Position numbers and translations under genes: made by a program
In this document: positions 40,061-48,764 of the stretch, in pieces
How positions within the stretch are numbered: the first letter of the stretch is position 1
How the letters are laid out: every line of letters begins with the position of its first letter
Assembly: GCA_016191845.1 (NCBI GenBank)
Contig: JACPVF010000017.1
Location: forward strand, 1 to 64,000
Reading direction: 5' to 3'
DNA from: Chloroflexota bacterium
GTDB taxonomy: Bacteria > Chloroflexota > Anaerolineae > Anaerolineales > Villigracilaceae
DNA: 64,000 nt
The notes under the pieces: generated by a model
What the model was told of the DNA's origin: nothing
Seen by the model: only the letters and a program-made list of their open reading frames with translations
Database searches by the model: none

Positions 40061-41200
40061 ATGAAAATTAATTTTGCCATGTGGCGCAAGGCCTCATGGG
40101 AACTCATCAAGATGGATAGCAAGAAGGAATGGGATGCCCTTGATGTGATTTCCAAATGGCTGATCGCCACTCGTTCAGCGGTAACGACCGTTACCATTTA
40201 TTCATGCATCATCGCGGGATTGCTGGCCTGGCGCGACGGATATTTTTCCTGGCTGCCGTGGATTGTCCTGACCCTGGGCCTGTTCATCGCCCACGGGACG
40301 AACAACCTGCTCAATGACTACACCGACTACTCGCGCGGCGTGGACAAGGACAATTATTTCCGCACGCAGTACGGTGTCCACCCGCTCGTGCAGGGCTTCT
40401 GGACCAAGCCCCAGCAGATTCAGTGGTTTCTGGTCAGCGGCGTAATCGCCTTCCTGTCGGGGGTCTTCGCGTTGTTCTATACCAGTTTCAATCCCATGGT
40501 CATTAGCCTGTTTGCGTTCGGTGCGCTGGTCCTGCTGTTCTACACCTGGCCGCTCAAGTATTGGGCGCTGGGCGAACTGGCCATCTTCCTGATTTGGGGG
40601 CCGATCATGATCGCGGGTGTGTACTTTGTACTGACCCTTGGTCATAACGGCACGTTCGAAAACATCTGGAATGTGGCGCTGGCGGGCATTCCCTTCGGCC
40701 TGAGCGTGGCCAGCATCAACATCGGCAAGCACATCGACAAGATGATCCCCGACAAGCAGAAGGGCGTGGGCACCTTCCCTGTGCGCGTCGGCCAGACCTT
40801 TGCGCGCTACGTCAACATGGCTTCCATCGTCATTGCTTATGCGGTTGTGATCTACCTGGTCGCGACGGGGTATTTCTCCACCTTCATGCTGTTGGTGCTG
40901 TTCGCGGTCAAGCGCGCCTTTTATGCGATTGCCGTGCTGTCCAAGCCGCGCCCTGAGGGTCCGCCCGCGGGCTTCGAAGCCTTCTGGCCCACCTGGTTCT
41001 CGGGCTTCTGCTTCTACCACAATCGCATGTTCGGCGGCCTGTTCATCCTGGGCGTTCTGCTCGATGCAGCCGCGCGTCTGTTCGAGAAGAGCCTGCCGCT
41101 CTCGCTCAACTGGATGGGCGCCATCGCCCTGGGCGTGGCTGCGGTCTATGCCGTGGTCAACATGTGGCTGGATAAGTCCAAGAAGGCCAAGGCCGCGTAG
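40061..41200 (+). CDS. UbiA family prenyltransferase, paralogue 2
   Basis: The protein has 379 residues, clearly homologous to the preceding gene along its whole length (MWRKAS, KKEWDALDVISKWLIATRSAV, NDYTDYSRGVDKDN). The second motif, KHIDKMIPDKQKGV, differs: the Asp of LAIDKAKG is moved. It has an extra C-terminal TM and a Lys tail. GGAGGAAGA precedes the ATG. Separate promoters and terminators for the two copies suggest different regulation or substrates. Confidence 0.85.
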   Translation: MKINFAMWRKASWELIKMDSKKEWDALDVISKWLIATRSAVTTVTIYSCIIAGLLAWRDGYFSWLPWIVLTLGLFIAHGTNNLLNDYTDYSRGVDKDNYFRTQYGVHPLVQGFWTKPQQIQWFLVSGVIAFLSGVFALFYTSFNPMVISLFAFGALVLLFYTWPLKYWALGELAIFLIWGPIMIAGVYFVLTLGHNGTFENIWNVALAGIPFGLSVASINIGKHIDKMIPDKQKGVGTFPVRVGQTFARYVNMASIVIAYAVVIYLVATGYFSTFMLLVLFAVKRAFYAIAVLSKPRPEGPPAGFEAFWPTWFSGFCFYHNRMFGGLFILGVLLDAAARLFEKSLPLSLNWMGAIALGVAAVYAVVNMWLDKSKKAKAA

Positions 41201-41218
41201 TTCCAGTAGTATCAATCA

Positions 41219-41256
41219 AGACCCTAAAGGTTTTTTGAAGCCTTTAGGGTCTTTTT
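41219..41256. terminator. Bidirectional terminator
   Basis: AGACCCTAAAGG (41219-41230) pairs with CCTTTAGGGTCT (41241-41252), with T-runs on either strand. It lies between the second UbiA gene and the convergent gene at 41244, whose stop codon is inside the right arm. Confidence 0.88.
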
Positions 41257-42008
41257 ATTTCCAGTTCCTCGATCTCCAACCAAACCTCTGGATGCGCCAG
41301 CACCCCGAACGAGATCTTTCCCTCGGGCGTGAAGGCCGCAAACTGATTGTCGATCCACAGGATCATCCCCAGCGGCGGATGCGGACTTACGCGCGTTTCC
41401 ATTACGAGGGCATCATCCACTTCGAAGAGGACGCTGTCCTCCCGCCACCTCAGCCTGTATCCATGCCATTGGGTGACGTCCACGCTGAGAGCGACCGAGT
41501 CTTCGGCGATGACCTGACTCAACTGTCGCCGCGCTGTAACGCGCGAGAAGGGTAAGGCCAGCCCTGCACTAATCAACGATGGGTGAAAATGCGGCGACCG
41601 AAACGTCTGCGCGAGGAAACCGTGGGCGGGGTGAGCCTGCCCTGAGCCTGTCGAAGGGTCGTTTTGGAACGAGAGGTAATTTTGCGGAGAGGCATAAAAG
41701 AACCAGGCGGCGTTTGGCAGCGCAGGCAGGCGGAAGGGACTCCCGCCGAAGCCCAGGCTCAGCCCAAAAGGATCGTTCCACAGGCCAAAACCCCACGTTC
41801 CAGGCGCGGATTCGGCGGAGGTGCGGGCACGCAGGCTCAAGTCCAGGGAGCGGTGGGGGAAGGCCCGTCGTGCGAGGCCCGTGTAATCGTCCAGTTGGGC
41901 GTCGTCGTAACGGGACCCATCCGAGGCGGGGATCGTCAGGCGGAATCCGCCTTGGGTCGAATCGACGGCCGCGCCCTTCGTCTGCCTGGCGGATAATCCC
42001 AATTCCAC
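41244..42008 (-). CDS. Concanavalin-like domain protein, unknown function
   Basis: The protein has 254 residues from GTG 42008, which follows AAAAGG on the minus strand. Segments GTWGFGLWNDPFGLS, WHGYRLRWREDSVLFEVDDALV and PHPPLGMILWIDNQFAAF form the beta-sandwich pattern of LamG/GH16-like sugar-binding domains. Residues encoded at 41640-41658 (STGSGQA) come from a dispersed repeat inside the gene. An in-frame extension to 42224 overlaps the upstream gene and is rejected. The function is not known. Confidence 0.7.
   Translation of the reverse strand: MELGLSARQTKGAAVDSTQGGFRLTIPASDGSRYDDAQLDDYTGLARRAFPHRSLDLSLRARTSAESAPGTWGFGLWNDPFGLSLGFGGSPFRLPALPNAAWFFYASPQNYLSFQNDPSTGSGQAHPAHGFLAQTFRSPHFHPSLISAGLALPFSRVTARRQLSQVIAEDSVALSVDVTQWHGYRLRWREDSVLFEVDDALVMETRVSPHPPLGMILWIDNQFAAFTPEGKISFGVLAHPEVWLEIEELEIKRP
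41640..41658. repeat. CCCTGAGCCTGTCGAAGGG repeat inside a coding region
   Basis: A 19-base near-palindrome related to the larger CCTGAGCGGAG...TCGAAGG elements. It lies in frame in the gene on the minus strand and encodes a Ser-Thr-Gly-Ser-Gly-Gln-Ala loop. Confidence 0.75.
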
Positions 42009-42009
42009 G

Positions 42010-42675
42010 CTAGTCCTTTTGCAACCGATACGGCAGGACGATCGGGTCGGGGCGCTCGGGATAGCCGTCGAGGTGATAGGCGTAGACGTAGCCCGTGTGG
42101 CGTTCCACCGAGAACGGCCAGGGCGTGGCGCAGATGACGCCCTCTTCGACGGTGTATTCCACTTTGACCGTTTGGTCGCTCCCGTTGCGCGGGAAGACCT
42201 CAACCGAACCGCGAGCGGGGACATCGAAGCAAAAGTCGAAGGAGATTCTGTCGGTCAGGTCGGTGATACGGTCGATGCGGTCGAACAGCTCGCGCGAGAG
42301 GTGATGTTCCTCCAGTTGCGCGTCGATGCCTGCCGTGAACTCCCGGGCGAGGGCCTGCCGCTCGGGCAGGGGATTGGACGCGGCCAGCCGTCGGACGTGA
42401 TATTTGACGATGGTATCGGCCACGGCATCCGAGTTGTGCATGCGGAATCCACGCCGCGCGATGCCATGCCAGGTCTCCTCGCGCATTTCGCCGATGGCGT
42501 CGTTGTCGAGCACGCCATAGCCGCGGTCGTGCAGGCTCATGCCTGCAACCATCGAATTGTGATTGACGGGGGGAAGGTCGAATTCGGCGTTGCCCCATAA
42601 TAGGGCCAGCGCGCCCACCAGCCTGAGATGCTCGGACTGGGGGACGACAATCGGTCTGCGTTTGGATTTGAACAT
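42010..42675 (-). CDS. DUF3891-like protein
   Basis: The protein has 221 residues. PQSEHLRLVGALALLWGN and AGMSLHDRGYGVLDNDAI contain the conserved His/Asp positions typical of DUF3891, a family of unknown biochemical role. AAGGAG is seen before the ATG on the minus strand. The downstream concanavalin-like gene begins two bases after the stop, so they are expected to be co-transcribed. Confidence 0.75.
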   Translation of the reverse strand: MFKSKRRPIVVPQSEHLRLVGALALLWGNAEFDLPPVNHNSMVAGMSLHDRGYGVLDNDAIGEMREETWHGIARRGFRMHNSDAVADTIVKYHVRRLAASNPLPERQALAREFTAGIDAQLEEHHLSRELFDRIDRITDLTDRISFDFCFDVPARGSVEVFPRNGSDQTVKVEYTVEEGVICATPWPFSVERHTGYVYAYHLDGYPERPDPIVLPYRLQKD

Positions 42676-42735
42676 GGGAACTCCTTCACCAATAAAACGG
42701 AAACGGCAGTCTCATTTTAATCCATTTGCATACAC

Positions 42736-42741
42736 TATAAT
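42736..42741 (+). promoter_or_regulatory. -10 element for a leaderless mRNA
   Basis: Perfect TATAAT seven bases before the ATG at 42749. The expected start coincides with the A of ATG, and no ribosome binding site is present, so the mRNA is probably leaderless. Confidence 0.5.
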
Positions 42742-42748
42742 TCGGCCC

Positions 42749-43588
42749 ATGTGGATTGGAACCCGAAGACGCGCGTTCGCACTGACGGCGATCCTGGCCG
42801 TGACGTTGGCCTGCTCGGCCGTCGACTCGATGCTGCCCCAGCCGACGGCCACGCTGTACGTGGCCCCCACGTTGACGCCCGTCCCGACCCAGACCTCCAC
42901 GCCGACGGTCACGCCCCTGCCGCCCACACGCGTCGTCCCGCCGCCGCCCGCCTGGGTGGCGGATTTTTCCGACCCGATCCTGGCGGCGCTGGCGAACGTT
43001 CCGCCCGCCTTCAAGGATGATTTCTCAGGCTACAACCTGGGCTGGTTCTACGCCAAGCGTGGCAGCGCGGACGGTCCCTTTTATGCGCCCATCGAAGAGG
43101 AGACCCTGCCTTTGCGCATCCCCACAGGCCAGGAATACAGGGACTTCTTCGTCTATAACCCCTATTTGCGCCGCACGGACTTCGTGCTGACTCTCGACTT
43201 CAAGTTCGGCAAGACCCAGCCGTTCGACGTGTTGCGCTTCCAATTCAACCAGTCCGCCGACCAGAGCGTACAACTCGACCTCTCGAAGCACGAAGATTGG
43301 AGCTTCGACTGGAGCCTGCACAGTCCGCTACAGACCGCCTCGGGCACATACCAGTATTTCTCGCCCGAGTTCATCCGTGTGACGGTCATCATGCGCGGAC
43401 AGGAATGTGCCTTCTACGTCAACGACGATCCGCTCGGGTATCTGAGTCAGTGCAGGGCGGAGGCTGGGGTGGAGAAGTCGCCGCGCGCCGTGTCGTTCCG
43501 CCTGCTGTCCACCACGGGACAGCAGGCGCTGGTGACGGTCGACAACGTCAGGTTATGGGATTTGGATCAGATCCCCGGGTTGCGCTGA
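42749..43588 (+). CDS. Predicted lipoprotein with concanavalin-like domain
   Basis: The protein has 279 residues. The signal peptide ends at a lipobox VTLAC, with acylated Cys at about 21. A Thr/Pro linker (PTLTPVPTQTSTPTVTPLPPT) precedes a beta-sandwich domain (about 85-279), with DDFSGYNLGWFYAKR, DFVLTLDFKFGK and YFSPEFIRVTVIMRGQECAFYVND. This resembles the laminin-G/3-keto-disaccharide-hydrolase-like fold and may bind carbohydrate. It is divergent from the DUF3891 gene. Its last 36 bases overlap the convergent DUF4870 gene. Confidence 0.75.
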   Translation: MWIGTRRRAFALTAILAVTLACSAVDSMLPQPTATLYVAPTLTPVPTQTSTPTVTPLPPTRVVPPPPAWVADFSDPILAALANVPPAFKDDFSGYNLGWFYAKRGSADGPFYAPIEEETLPLRIPTGQEYRDFFVYNPYLRRTDFVLTLDFKFGKTQPFDVLRFQFNQSADQSVQLDLSKHEDWSFDWSLHSPLQTASGTYQYFSPEFIRVTVIMRGQECAFYVNDDPLGYLSQCRAEAGVEKSPRAVSFRLLSTTGQQALVTVDNVRLWDLDQIPGLR

Positions 43589-44521
43589 TGGTGCTGCTTC
43601 CTGTGGCGGGATAGCGGGCATCCTGCGGGCGAGGATTCCGCCCAGGATCGGGTACTTGAATTCGTGTCCGCGCATGGTGCGGAGGGCGCCGATGCCTGCC
43701 AGCAGGTAGTATAGCGGAACCAGGAGGAACGCCAAAAGTTCCACCAGGAACATGCCAAGGATCAGCAGGAGGAGCACTCCGCCCGCGGTGTTATATACTG
43801 ACTCGTTGCTCCCGTCCCTGCCGCCCACCACGATGACTACCGAGGCCATGAGGACAAAGAAGAACACGAGGCTTCCCACGGAAGTCAGAACGTAGGCGAT
43901 TACTGAGATCAACTGATAGAACGCAGCCTGCAAGGCCTGAAGCCGTAATTTGACGGAACGTTCCTTTTGAGTGAACCAGACGATCAGCGGGGTGATGATC
44001 CCAAACAGTTGTACAACGACGGTCAAGTGGCAGATGCCGCCCACCCAGGCATCCTCCCAACGCTCGAAATCCTCATCCGTGACCTGATCCGCGAAGAGTT
44101 TATTCTTGAGCCAGGGCCCGATGATCGGATAACGAAAATCGTGTCCCGTCATGCAGAAGACTGCACCTGCCAGGCCGCCCAGGAAGAAGAAGCCCCATAA
44201 ACCGAAAATGGATAATATCATGAAGAATTGCAGGAAGATTTCAATGGCAGACGATTTCATCTGGTTTGCATCGAGCACGAGGGCCGCCAGGAAAGTCACC
44301 CCGAACATGCCGATGAAGGCAGCGATAACCCCCAGGATCCAGCCCCAAAATCCCAGGGCCTGGTATCCCATGGCCTGCAAGGCATGGAAGCGGACGTACT
44401 TTGATTTTTTCCGCTGCGTGATCCATAGGATGGTCGGCGCGATGGGGCCGAACCAGGCAAAAAGCACCGATCCATGTGCCAGTGCCGCCAGAACTTTTTC
44501 TTCCGAGGTGGGGTTTTCCAT
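43553..44521 (-). CDS. Duplicated DUF4870 membrane protein
   Basis: The protein has 322 residues. Two tandem DUF4870 repeats are seen: first SVLFAWFGPIAPTILWITQRKKSKYVRFHALQA with MTGHDFRYPIIG, then QLFGIITPLIVWFTQKERSVKLRLQALQA with MRGHEFKYPILG. Each has three to four TM helices. The role is unknown. GGAGGAAACCCGCTT precedes ATG on the minus strand. The C-terminal end overlaps the lipoprotein gene antisense. Confidence 0.85.
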   Translation of the reverse strand: MENPTSEEKVLAALAHGSVLFAWFGPIAPTILWITQRKKSKYVRFHALQAMGYQALGFWGWILGVIAAFIGMFGVTFLAALVLDANQMKSSAIEIFLQFFMILSIFGLWGFFFLGGLAGAVFCMTGHDFRYPIIGPWLKNKLFADQVTDEDFERWEDAWVGGICHLTVVVQLFGIITPLIVWFTQKERSVKLRLQALQAAFYQLISVIAYVLTSVGSLVFFFVLMASVVIVVGGRDGSNESVYNTAGGVLLLLILGMFLVELLAFLLVPLYYLLAGIGALRTMRGHEFKYPILGGILARRMPAIPPQEAAPSAQPGDLIQIP

Positions 44522-44657
44522 AAGCGGGTTTCCTCCTGAAAGTGGATGCGGGTAATGATACCCCAAATCTTGTTTTCCCAACGTTGCCCAAGGCGGTAAG
44601 AGCCTCTGTGACAATGGCATCCTTTAACGTAGTCTACAAGGAGATTTTCAGAACACT

Positions 44658-45065
44658 ATGAGCGACTGGAACCAGAAGATCATCGACGAATTTCGGGCCA
44701 ACGGCGGCAAGGTCGGCGGACCGTTCGAGGGCAAGACCCTGCTGCTTTTGCACACCGTCGGCGCCAAGAGCGGACAGGAGCGCGTCAACCCCGTGGCTTG
44801 CATCCGCGACGGCGGAAACCTGGTGGTGATCGCCTCGAAGGGCGGCGCACCGAATCACCCCGACTGGTATTACAACCTGCTGGCTCATCCTGAGGTGAGC
44901 GTGGAAGTGGGGACCGAGACCCTCAAGGTCCGCGCGCAGGTGGCCCCCGAGCCCGAGCGGACCCGCCTGTACGAGAAGATGGTGGACATGATGCCTGGCT
45001 TCGACGACTACCGCCGCAAGACCTCGCGCGTGATCCCCGTCATTGTGCTAACGCCTGAAAAGTAG
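44658..45065 (+). CDS. F420-dependent nitroreductase family protein (Ddn-like)
   Basis: The protein has 135 residues. LLLLHTVGAKSGQERVNPVACI, ASKGGAPNHPDWYYNLLAHPEVSVEVG and the FDDYRRKTSRVIPVIVL end are typical of deazaflavin (F420)-dependent nitro/quinone reductases of the Ddn split-barrel family. This suggests that the organism may make F420. The substrate is unknown. A weak ribosome binding site precedes the ATG. Confidence 0.87.
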   Translation: MSDWNQKIIDEFRANGGKVGGPFEGKTLLLLHTVGAKSGQERVNPVACIRDGGNLVVIASKGGAPNHPDWYYNLLAHPEVSVEVGTETLKVRAQVAPEPERTRLYEKMVDMMPGFDDYRRKTSRVIPVIVLTPEK

Positions 45066-45080
45066 AAAATCGAGAAAAGA

Positions 45081-45117
45081 AAACGGCCTTGGGTTATTTC
45101 CCGAGGTCGTTTGTTTT
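45081..45117. terminator. Bidirectional terminator
   Basis: A 13-base stem, 45081-45093 with 45100-45112, including two G-T pairs, loop TTATTT, then GTTTT. A-rich sequence upstream permits termination of the minus-strand helicase too. Confidence 0.65.
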
Positions 45118-45149
45118 CTTCCAGAATTAAGCCATTTGGCTTTTACGAT

Positions 45150-47447
45150 TTACTGACCATCATTCACTGATTCCCACCATCCCATCAACTCGGACAGGGC
45201 CAGGCTGGGGGTGGCGTCGCCCTGACGGCCTGAATTCCAGGTGACGATCAGGTCGCGTTTGGCGCGGGTGAGACCCACGTACAGCAGGCGCAGGCGTTCC
45301 TTGACGTAGCCCAGGCGCGATTTCTGGGTGGCCGCGCCTTCCTCATACCAGTCGAATTCGCCGTTCGATTCCAGCGCGGTCAACTGAGCCAGGGCTTCGG
45401 CCTCCAGGTTCAGCCCGCCGCGTACGAACCACTTCTCCGAGATGAAGCGGTCGCCCGGCAGGTTCGCGGGGAAATCATAGTTGTTGACCGACATGATGTA
45501 CACGCGGTCCCATTCGAGACCCTTGGCCTTGTGCAGGGTGGTCACCACAACCTTGCCGCGGTGCCGTTCGGGGTCGAAGCCCGAGTCGTCGGACGAGAAG
45601 CCGATGAAGCGGCGTTCGTTCTTGGCGATGACGGCCAGCTCCGAGGTCAGTTCGGGCAGACGCCAGTCGCCGTGATCCGCGGCGGCCTTGCGCAACACCA
45701 GCGCCAGCTTGTGCGCCAGCGCCAGGTCCGAGGCGTCGCTGAAGATGTCCTGCGCCAGGGTCAGGATCAACTGGTCGATGGGCAGCGTGACCGCTTTCAG
45801 CCAACGCTCCACGTTGACGCGGAAGTCGGCCAGCTCTTGCAGCACCTGCTGCGATTCAGACTCGCTCAACAGCGCCAGCCAATCTTTGTTCACCCCTCTG
45901 GAGGTTAGATTCGCGGGCGCGACGAAGGTCTCCACCTCGCTGATGCGGCGGATAACGTCGATCGTGGCCTTGACCAACTCCATCTTCTCGGCGTCCGAGC
46001 GCCAGTCGCGCCGCCAGACCTCGTAGGCCTTGGCCAGCTTGCGCGCCGACTGTGGGTCCGCAAGGTAGGACAGCAGGTAGTTCAGCGATCCCGCCGCCGC
46101 GCGCGTGTTGGACGTGGACGAGATCAGCTCGATGGTCTCGATCCCGCGCTTCTTGAGCGCCTCGATGACCTCGATGCCGCGGTTGTTGCGCGGTACCAGC
46201 ACGGCGATGGTCGGCTTCTGCTCGTCGGGCAGGTCAGCCAGCGAGTCGACGTAGCCCTTGACCGATTTGGCCACGGCTTCGAGCTCCTCTTCGGGCGTGA
46301 ACTTCTTGTCGATGAAGCGCACCGCCTCGGGCTGGTCGGGCGGGTTGACGGGTTGGTAGCCCTCGGGCACGGGCTGGATGTGCGGCAGCGAGAGCGCGGT
46401 CCGCGCGAGGGGCTCGGGATGCGACTGCATGACCCAGTCGATCAGGTGGTTGGCCAGCGCGATGACCGACGGCTGGGAGCGGCCCGACTCGGGCATGTCC
46501 GCGTTGGGGTTGGTGCGGATGAAGTCGCGCAGTAGGTCGGGGTCCGCGGTGGTGAAGGTCTCGAAGATGGCCTGGTTCGGGTCACCGACGCGCACCCAGT
46601 TCCCATCCCCCCTCCTGCTTCCAGAGGACGAGGGGGTGGCAGCGCCAGACAGCAGTCCCAGAATCCGCTGTTGAGAGAGGCTCGAGTCCTGGGCCTCGTC
46701 CTCCAAAATATAGGGGTAGCGGAAGCGCAGGCGTTCGAGGAATTCCTCGTCGTGTTCGAGCAGGGTCAGCGCCAGGCGGATCAGGTCGTCGAAGTCGACC
46801 GCGCCGCGATAGGCCAGCGCGCGCTGATAGTCTGCGTAGATGCTCCAGCCGAGTTCGGCCAGCGGCAGCGGGGCGGGGGAGGCGTCCAGCAGGGAGCGCA
46901 ATTGTTCGGGTGTGAGCAGACGGTCCTTGGCCGAACGGATGAAGGCGTTGGCCAGCGCGTCGACCATGTCGGGCAGTTGTTGGCGGCGGACCCACTCACG
47001 GCGCGATTCGTCCAGCGCGGGGTCGAGGTACTCGTCCAGCGTGTGTGAGGCCAACCAGGCGTTGACCGACTCACGGCGGATGAAGCCCGCTTCACGCTCG
47101 TCGATGATGCTGAACTGGGTTTCGAGTCCCACGCTGGCGGGTTTCTCACGCACCAGGTCGTGCGCCAGCCCATGCAGGGTGCGGACACGATACTTGTACA
47201 AGGCCTGCAGCGGATTCTCGAAGAAGCGGCGGATGCGCGCCTCGAAGTTGTCCACCGCCGAATTGACCAGTGTGACGATCAGCACTTCCTGTCCGTCCTG
47301 CAAGCCGCCCTCCGCGATGATCTGCGCCGCCAGCGCCGACAGGATGTGCGTCTTGCCCGCGCCTGGCACGGCGGCAATGCCAAGCAGTCCGCCGCGGTAG
47401 CGGAGGATGTTTTGTTGGGAGGGGCGGGGAAGGAAGGTAGGGCTCAT
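45150..47447 (-). CDS. UvrD/Rep-family ATP-dependent helicase
   Basis: The protein has 765 residues. The Q-motif RPSQQNILRY and Walker A AAVPGAGKTH (25-34) are followed by ILEDEAQDSS (motif II), GDPNQAIF (III), VVVTTLHKAKGLEWDRVY (V) and LYVGLTRAKRDLIVTW (VI). This is a superfamily I 3'-to-5' helicase for DNA repair or recombination. It is the last gene of a five-gene minus-strand run that begins with a second helicase-like gene at 49916. The two may act together in an AddAB-like manner (inference). Confidence 0.9.
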   Translation of the reverse strand: MSPTFLPRPSQQNILRYRGGLLGIAAVPGAGKTHILSALAAQIIAEGGLQDGQEVLIVTLVNSAVDNFEARIRRFFENPLQALYKYRVRTLHGLAHDLVREKPASVGLETQFSIIDEREAGFIRRESVNAWLASHTLDEYLDPALDESRREWVRRQQLPDMVDALANAFIRSAKDRLLTPEQLRSLLDASPAPLPLAELGWSIYADYQRALAYRGAVDFDDLIRLALTLLEHDEEFLERLRFRYPYILEDEAQDSSLSQQRILGLLSGAATPSSSGSRRGDGNWVRVGDPNQAIFETFTTADPDLLRDFIRTNPNADMPESGRSQPSVIALANHLIDWVMQSHPEPLARTALSLPHIQPVPEGYQPVNPPDQPEAVRFIDKKFTPEEELEAVAKSVKGYVDSLADLPDEQKPTIAVLVPRNNRGIEVIEALKKRGIETIELISSTSNTRAAAGSLNYLLSYLADPQSARKLAKAYEVWRRDWRSDAEKMELVKATIDVIRRISEVETFVAPANLTSRGVNKDWLALLSESESQQVLQELADFRVNVERWLKAVTLPIDQLILTLAQDIFSDASDLALAHKLALVLRKAAADHGDWRLPELTSELAVIAKNERRFIGFSSDDSGFDPERHRGKVVVTTLHKAKGLEWDRVYIMSVNNYDFPANLPGDRFISEKWFVRGGLNLEAEALAQLTALESNGEFDWYEEGAATQKSRLGYVKERLRLLYVGLTRAKRDLIVTWNSGRQGDATPSLALSELMGWWESVNDGQ

Positions 47448-47465
47448 GTCTAAGTCATCGTGAGT

Positions 47466-47990
47466 TTAATAATAAAACTCTAACCAAAGACTGGAGTGCA
47501 ATTTCCATACTATCCTCCAGTTTGGTCCGTCGTTGAAAAAATCTATCCAGCTTGGAAGGCGTTCCTCTGGACATCGCAGGATGTATTCTGACAGTACTGT
47601 AGCATAAAATGCAGCTTTTCTGTAATCATCGAAATTTTGCGAGGCTACAAGTATTTTGGCCAGAATACCTTCCACTGTTAAGGCTGATGTTCTACTGTCG
47701 TCCAGCGAAAGCCTACGAGTATAAAGGGCCTGAAATAGTTTCATCCGAAAATGCCGAGAAAAAACTTCAAACTGCCCTTTTTGCCATGATGGGTCAATAC
47801 GGAAAAGTGCGGTTCTGAGGGCACTGGTGACAGAGCTAAAATTTTGAGGCAGGAGAATATCAAGCAACTTATCCACTTCATTATCAGAGAAACGGAAATG
47901 CTCATTTTTAACCGTTTTATTTTTGGAGGCATATTGAACCGCCTCTGTAATCTTCTCTTTTGCTCTTTGTCTCTCAAAGATATCGCTCAT
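47466..47990 (-). CDS. AT-rich orphan protein between the helicases
   Basis: The protein has 174 residues, starting MSDIFERQRAKEKITEAVQ. The predicted structure is helical, with aromatic C-terminus (WKLHSSLWLEFYY). No family is recognised. The gene is clearly more AT-rich than everything around it (AAA, TTT and ATT codons are frequent), suggesting recent acquisition. An upstream in-frame extension lies inside the lipoprotein gene and is excluded. It lies 18 bases before the helicase and 16 after the lipoprotein. Confidence 0.6.
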   Translation of the reverse strand: MSDIFERQRAKEKITEAVQYASKNKTVKNEHFRFSDNEVDKLLDILLPQNFSSVTSALRTALFRIDPSWQKGQFEVFSRHFRMKLFQALYTRRLSLDDSRTSALTVEGILAKILVASQNFDDYRKAAFYATVLSEYILRCPEERLPSWIDFFNDGPNWRIVWKLHSSLWLEFYY

Positions 47991-48006
47991 TTTTCTTTCC
48001 TGAATC

Positions 48007-48717
48007 CTACGGCGCAGGCGTGTACGTGGCACAGGTGGTCCCGCAACCCGCCGGGCAGGCGGTGCCCGAGCAGGTGTACACCTCGTTCGTGCCGATGGCG
48101 CACAGCGGCGGCGTGCAGATCGCAACGGGCGTGACGCAGACAAATCCGCAACCGCCGATGCACTGTCCCTGATCGCAGACCAATGCCTCATACGGTCTGC
48201 AGGCGGGCTGGGTGCAGACGATCTGCGGCGTCGCCGTGGCGATAACAGCCAGGCTGACGTCCACCACGGGGTTGGGCGTGCGGACGGCGTTGACGTACAC
48301 GGTCTGGTCGATGTAACCTGGGGCCTGCACTTTCAACTGAAAGTAGTCCCCGTCCACGAAGTACACATTGGGGAAGATGTATTTGCCGTCTAGGCCTGTG
48401 AGGACACTGGCGTTGCACGGTGCGGTGGATGTGACTGAGAAATGCTGACAGGTGATCTTCGCCCCAACGATGGGCAGGTATGTGACCGAATCCGTGACCT
48501 TGCCCTGGATGTTCCCCCAGCCGAGGTCACCGTTGGGGGTGGCGGTCGGCCTGGGAAGGTCGGTGGCGATAACGGTCATCTGCGCGTTGATGAAGTTGGA
48601 CATGTCCTGTGACAGGGTAGGGGTGGCGATCGGGCCTGGCAGCGCACTGCAGGAGGTCACCAGTAAGGCGAGCGTCAGCACAGCCAGCAGAAAAGCGGAA
48701 CGTTTGATTTTGTTCAT
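48007..48717 (-). CDS. Lipoprotein with CarboxypepD-like domain and Cys-rich repeats
   Basis: The protein has 236 residues. The lipobox LLVTSC places acylated Cys at about 23. A carboxypeptidase-regulatory-like beta domain (about 65-155) contains GWGNIQGKVTDSVTYLPIVGAKITC and GLDGKYIFPNVYF. The tail has two tandem cysteine modules (C-x4-C-x7/9-C-x4-C-x3-C-x3-C, beginning CTQPAC and CTPPLC), twelve cysteines in 70 residues, likely disulfide-bonded at the cell surface. GGAGGTTCCTC precedes ATG. Confidence 0.78.
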   Translation of the reverse strand: MNKIKRSAFLLAVLTLALLVTSCSALPGPIATPTLSQDMSNFINAQMTVIATDLPRPTATPNGDLGWGNIQGKVTDSVTYLPIVGAKITCQHFSVTSTAPCNASVLTGLDGKYIFPNVYFVDGDYFQLKVQAPGYIDQTVYVNAVRTPNPVVDVSLAVIATATPQIVCTQPACRPYEALVCDQGQCIGGCGFVCVTPVAICTPPLCAIGTNEVYTCSGTACPAGCGTTCATYTPAP

Positions 48718-48764
48718 GAGGAACCTCCGAATCAGGCAGGGCACATCCGTCCCGCCTTTGAGAC

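Noticed and set aside
43553-43588. Overlap of convergent genes as evidence of a false gene
   Set aside because: Both proteins have clear features up to their ends, so a 36-base antisense overlap is accepted as genuine.
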